Source: JACPYM01 sp031423495 (GTDB lineage Bacteria; Acidobacteriota; Blastocatellia; RBC074). From it: a DNA stretch of 64,000 nucleotides. The first letter of the stretch is position 1, and the number at the start of each line of letters is the position of its first letter. The notes below the pieces were generated by a model. It saw nothing but the letters and a program-made list of their open reading frames with translations. It did not search any database and was not told the DNA's origin. Location of the stretch: contig JANPFP010000066.1 in assembly GCA_031423495.1 (NCBI GenBank), forward strand, positions 1 through 64,000, given 5' to 3'. Made by a program: the position numbers and the translations under genes. This document shows, piece after piece, positions 40,501 to 46,500 of this stretch.

Positions 40501-43500
40501 GTGTCGTCGGCGTACCGCTCAACAAACCGGTCGAAGCGTTCAACGTCAGACCCACAGGCAACGCGCCCGCGCTGACCGAATAAGTCACTGGGCCCGACAA
40601 GGTCGTCGTCGTCGAGAGAAGTTGCGAGAACGCGAGCCCCGTCGTCATGCCAGGCAGTGTCGCGGGGTTCACCGTGAGCGTGGGGCAAGCCGGAGTCGCT
40701 GTGAAATTGCGCGTGCCGGTGCATCCGTTCGCGTCGGTCGCCGTGATGGTGAACGTTTGCGTGGTCGAACTCGTCGGCGTGCCGGTGATGGCTCCGTTGC
40801 TGGCAAGCGTCAAGCCCGCTGGCAAGCTGCCGGTCGTGACCGCAAAGGTATGAGGCGTTGCGCCGCCCGTCGCGGTGATGGTTTGGTTATAAGCTGTGCC
40901 GACGGTTCCGTTCGGCAACGTCGCTGGATTCACCGTGATGGTTGGGCAACCAATGGTGATGCTCAGCACTTGCGAACCGGTGCATCCGTTCGCGTCGGTT
41001 ACGCCAACGGTGAAATTCGACGTGCCCGCTGTCGTCGGCGTACCCGTGATTGCGCCGTTTGCCGCGAGCGTCAAGCCCGCTGGCAGCGAGCCGCTCGTTA
41101 CCGCAAACGTTCGCGGAGCTGTGCCGCCCGTCGCCGTCAGCGTTTGGTTATAAGCGACGCCAATCGTGCCGCCCGGCAATGCGCCGGTTTGCGTCACGCT
41201 GATCGTCGGGCAAGTCATTGTGATGGTGAAGCTGCGCGTACCGATGCAACCATTTGCATCTTGCGCTTGAATCGTGAAGCTCGCCGAACCTGCAGCCGTC
41301 GGCGTACCGCTCAACACCTGCGTGGCGGGGTTAAAGGTCAAGCCCGCAGGCAATGTGCCGGAAGAAACGCTCCAGGTAATCGCGCCCGTGCCGCCGCTTT
41401 GCGTGATGGTCGTCGTCGGATAAGCCGTGCCCACCGTGCCGTTCGGCAAGGTCGCGGGGCTTACCGTGATCGTTTGGCAACCAATCGAAATCGAAAGATT
41501 CGTTGTGGCGAAACATCCGTTCGCATCTTGCACGCGCACCGTGAAGGTCGCGTTGCCGTTCGCCGTCGGTGTACCTGAAATCACACCACCGGTTGAGAGT
41601 GATAAACCGGCAGGCAGGCTTCCGCTGCTGACCGTCCAGTTCAAAGTGCCGTTGCCGCCGGTGGCGGTGAGCGTTTGGTTATAAGCCACGCCAACGGTTC
41701 CATTGGGCAGGCTCGATTGATTGATCGTGATCGCCTGGCAATTGATGGCGATGCTCAACGTGATTGAGCCGCTGCAACCTGAACTGTCAACGACGCCGAC
41801 GGTGAAATTGCCCGTCGTGAGACTGGTCGGCGTACCCGTGATGACGCCCGTACTCGACAAGGTCAAACCGGCAGGCAGGCTTCCGCTCGTGACGCTGAAT
41901 ACATATCCGCCCGCGCCGCCCGTCGCCGTCAGCGTTTGGTTATACGCTGTGCCAAGCGTCGCGTTAGGCAAGCTCGCCGGAGTAATCGTGATGTTGCCGC
42001 AGATGGTGCCACTGTATGCGCGTTCGCCCGTGCATCCGCTGGCGGTATGCGTAGCGCGAATCGTGAAGCTGTATGACCCAGCTGTCGTCGGCATACCCGT
42101 AAGCGCGCCCGTTGTCGCATTCAACGACAAGCCCGCAGGCAGCGCGCCCGCCGAAACTGAATAAGTGAATGCGCCCGTAAGGGAACTCGTGACTGAAATC
42201 GTCTGCGAGAACGCCGAGCCAACGGTCATCGCGGGCAATGTCGCCGGATTTACCGTGATGGCTGCGCAGTTGATCGCGATGGCGAGCGTGGCCGTGCCGG
42301 AACAGCCGTTCGCGTCAGTCGCTCTAAACGTAATGTCGGGCGTAGGCACAGCAGTTGGCGCGGTCGGCGTACCGGTAATCGCCCCCGTCGAAGCATTCAA
42401 CGACAAGCCCGCAGGCAGCGTGCCGCTTTGGATGCTCCAGGTGATCGTGCCCGTGCCGCCGACTTGCGTGAGCGTTTGGTTATAAACCGCGCCCACCGTC
42501 CCGCTCGGCAAGGTCGCCGGGCCAACTGTTATGGTTTGGCAATTGATCGCAATGCTCAACGCTTGCGTCGTCGTGCAACCAAAGTTGTCAGTCGCGCGCA
42601 CGGTGAAATTCGCCGTGCCGCTCGTGGTCGGCGTACCGCTAATCACGCCGCCGGTTGAGAGCGTCAAGCCCGCAGGCAATGAGCCCGTAGCTGTCCAGGT
42701 GTAAGGCGCAGTGCCGCCGGTCGCCGTCAGCGTTTGGTTGTAAGCGACACCAATCGTGCCCGCGGGAAGCGCGCCGGTTTGCGTGATGCTCACCGTCGGG
42801 CAGTTCATCGTGATGGTGAAGCTGCGCGTGCCGATACAGCCGTTCGCGTCGCTCGCCTGAATCGTGAAGCTCGACGAACCCGCAGCCGTCGGCGTACCGC
42901 TCAACACTTGCGTCGCCGCGTTGAACGTCAAGCCTGCCGGCAAGGTGCCCGATGAAACGCTCCACGTAATCGCGCCCGTGCCGCCGCTTTGCGTGATGGT
43001 CGTCGTCGGATAAGCCGTGCCGACTGTGCCGTTCGACAACGTCGCCGGATTCACCGTGATGGACTGACAGCCAATCGAAATTGAAAGACTCGTTGTCGCA
43101 AAACATCCGTTCGCATCTTGCACTCTGACCGTAAACGTCGCGCTGCCATTCGTCGTCGGCGTACCGCTGATGACGCCGCCTGAAGAAAGCGTCAAACCGG
43201 CGGGCAGGCTTCCGCTGCTGATCGTCCAGTTCAAAGTGCCGTTGCCGCCGGTGGCGGTGAGCGTTTGGTTATATGCCGTGCCGACGGTTCCGCCCGGCAA
43301 GCTCGATTGATTGATCGTGATGGTTTGGCAATTGATGGCGATGCTGAGGCTGCGACTGCCCCCACAACCCGAAGCGTCAACCACATTCACCGTGAAAGTG
43401 CCGGTCGTGAGATTCGTTGGTGTGCCGCTAATCACACCGCCGCTCGAAAGTGTCAGACCCGTGGGCAGGCTTCCGCTGCCAACACTGAACGTATAAGGCC

Positions 43501-46500
43501 CGGTTCCGCCTGCGACCGAAAGCATTTGGTTATACGCTGAGCCAAGCGTCGCGTTGGGCAAAGTCGCAGGGTTGATCGTGAGTACGTCACAAACGGTGCC
43601 GCTATAAAGCTGTGAGCCGCTGCATCCGCTGGCGGTGTGCGTCGCGGTGATCGTGAACGCATAAGCCGCCGCCGTCATAGGCGTACCGTTCAACACGCCC
43701 GTCGTCGGATTCAAGTTCAGCCCCGCAGGCAGGCTTCCGCCCGTGACGGCATAAGTGACCGCGCCGGTGAGCGTCGTCGTAACCGAAATCGTTTGATTGA
43801 AAGGCGTGCCTACGGTCACTGCGGGCAATGTCGCGGGATTGACCGTAATCGTGGGGCAAGCCGGTGTGATGGTGAAGTTGCGTGTGCCGGTACACCCGCT
43901 CGCCGTATGCGTTGCCGTGATGGTGAACGTCGCGGCGCTGCTGCTGGTCGGAGTTCCGGTGATTGCGCCGGACGTGGTGTTGAGCGTTAATCCGGCAGGC
44001 AAGGCACCGGTCGTGACTGAGAACGTGAACGCGCCGGTGAGTCCGGTGGCGCTGACGGTTTGCGAATACGCCGTGCCGACAGTGCCGTTGGGCAAGGTCG
44101 CCGGATTCACCGTAATCGTGGGGCATGAGGGTGTGATGGTGTAGGCCTGCAAGCCGATACAGCCGTTGGAATTCGTTGCTGTGATTGTGAAAGAAGCGGC
44201 AGAGCTGCTGGTTGGCGTGCCACTCAATAGGCCTGCGCTGGTGAGCGTTAAGCCTGGGGGCAGCGCACCGGCTGTGACCGCAAACGTATGGCCCGTGCCG
44301 CCTGTCGCTGTAATGTTTTGTGAATAGGCTGTGCCTACTGTCATAGCGGGCAAAGTCACCGGACTGACTGTGACCGTTGGGCAAAGGCGCGTGAGCGTCA
44401 GTGACAGTGCGCCCGTGCAACCGTTGGCATCGGTGGCGGTGACGGTGAAAGTGTTTGATCCGGTTGTAGTGGCCGTGCCGCTCAATACGCCAGCGCTGGT
44501 CAGTGTGAAACCAGCGGGCAATGTGCCCGCTGTGACAGCAAAGGTATAAGGCGTTGTGCCGCCTGTCGCCGCGAGCGTTTGGCTATAAGCTACGCCGAGG
44601 GTTGCGTCAGGCAAGCTCGCAGGCGTGAGTGAAATCGTCGTGCAAACGCCAAAGCCTGCATCGTAATGATGTTGGTTCTGGCCTTCGGTGACGGTGGTCA
44701 AATCCACCGCGATGAAAGGATAGTTCCCTGCGCCAATCGGCCCCGCCGCAGGTTTTTGCAAATCAGAATCGCGCGTGTCTTGTGTATTGCCGCTCACGTC
44801 GCGTGACGTGACGATCTTGCCTGCCAGCGGATTGCCGGTGGTGTAATTCGCCGCGTTGTCAAAACGCAGTTGATAACTCGCACCTAGCGTCAAGCCCGCG
44901 ATGCCGTAACGACGCGAACCTGTGCTGGCGCGTCCGCCCTGGTTGTTTTCCGTGTAACCGCCATTCGAGGCCGTATTATTCGGCGCGTTGTTGCCCGCAG
45001 TGGGATAGCCGCGCATGTCATTCGAAAAAGCATAAGAACCGGCGCTGTCTGTTACAGCGGTTGCCACCAAGGTAGCTCCGCTATAAAGCCGCACTGTCAC
45101 GCCTGACAGTGCCATTTCGCTGGGGTCTTGAATGCCGTCGTTGTCGGCGTCCATCCACACGCGGTTGCCGATTTCGACGGGCGGCAGATCAATCATCGGT
45201 TCAACGTCACCGAGGCCGCTGGCCTTGCCGAAGTTTTCCGCCGTGTTGAGATAGAGGCGATAGGCTTTGTTAAACGAGCCGGTCGTCAAGCCCAACCAGC
45301 GAAATCCGCCGGTAAAGGCTTCATCCACCAACGGACGCGGAATCGGGTCAAAGGTAGACGCTACGACCTGAGGGTAGCCCAGAAGCTGCGTCAAGCTGCC
45401 AAGCATGACTTCATCGTGAAATTGACCGGCATTCGGATTCGTCGAGTAATCGTCGTTATGGAAAAATTCACCCTTGCCGGTGTTGGTATTGGAAGCGCCC
45501 GTGCCCGGCCCTTGCCCCGTGTCTTGCGGCGCGCTGCCCAGGCCGCCGCAACGGCCATTGCTTTCGAGCGTCCAACCTGTTGACGGACTGCCACAAGCCT
45601 TGAGCAAATCACCTGCCGGACGAATGCTATAGGTCGTGTTATTCGCCGGATTATCCAGTGAGGCTTCCCCGCCCTGATCGCCCAGGCGGTCACGTATCGC
45701 CAAATACAAATTGCCGCCGTTGTCGAACTCGAGGTCGGTCAACATCGGCGCGGGATTGGCATAAGTCGTTGCCATGTTCGTGGGAAAGGCCGACGACCAC
45801 GGCAGCCATTGCGCGCGATAACCACCGTTGCTCGGTTCGGGAATGCCGCGCAGGTAATTTAGCGGAGCTTGAAAGATCGGCGAGGCACCGAAAGCCAGCG
45901 TCGTCGGATTCACCGTAAACACATAAGCCCGCAAATAACGCGCATCACCCAGGTTATAAATGCCGTTGCCATCACCGTCGGTGAACGGTTCACTCGTGTT
46001 GTAACGTCCGTTGTTGTTCGAGTCCGTCCAGCCGCTATCCACTGTCGTCGTAGATTGCGCGCTGCATACCATGCCGACATACAACTGGCCTTGATGGAAC
46101 TTCACCGCAAAAGGCCGCACGTCAGCAGCGGCGCAAGTGTTGGCTCCCGGTCCCGCAGGCAGTCCCGTTGTCGGTACAACCTGACTCGTCAGCACTGCGC
46201 CGGTCGAACGATTCAACGCATAGAGCGTGCGGTTTTGCAGGTTCATCACATACAACCGCGTTTCGTCTTCCGAGACGTCAATGCCGCCTAAGCCGTATTT
46301 GCCTGTCGCGTCCCAACCGGTGTTGCCGTTGTCGCGTCCGTAATCATCAGTTTTGTGCGGATTGGTTGTCGCATTTGGTACGGTGAATGTGCCGACTTTG
46401 GCATTGGTGTCGGGGTTGATAATGTAAATTGCTCCCGGATCATCGCTGCTGTTACCCGCCTGATACGTTCCGCCCCCATTGACCGTGCTGTTAAGCGTAT

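Larger units (their letters stand above)
26213..44644 (-). repeat. 70-module He_PIG (putative Ig) array
   Basis: I counted 70 modules by their opening Cys plus a T/S-rich strand and the LPxGxVGxAYxQ segment. Mean length is 263 bp. Nearly every module has two cysteines, one at its first residue and one in an NGC motif about 13 residues before the next module. The array is imperfect at DNA level and fully in frame. Confidence 0.88.

Noticed and set aside
40094..41578. 494-codon plus-strand open frame, and many others opposite the giant gene
   Set aside because: They run antisense to the repeat array, are Arg-rich and low in complexity, echo the 263-bp period, and arise because the repeated codons give few stops on the other strand.
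26213..44644. CRISPR-like regular repeat spacing
   Set aside because: The repeat is 263 bp, imperfect, in frame and protein-coding; there are no spacers and no cas genes.
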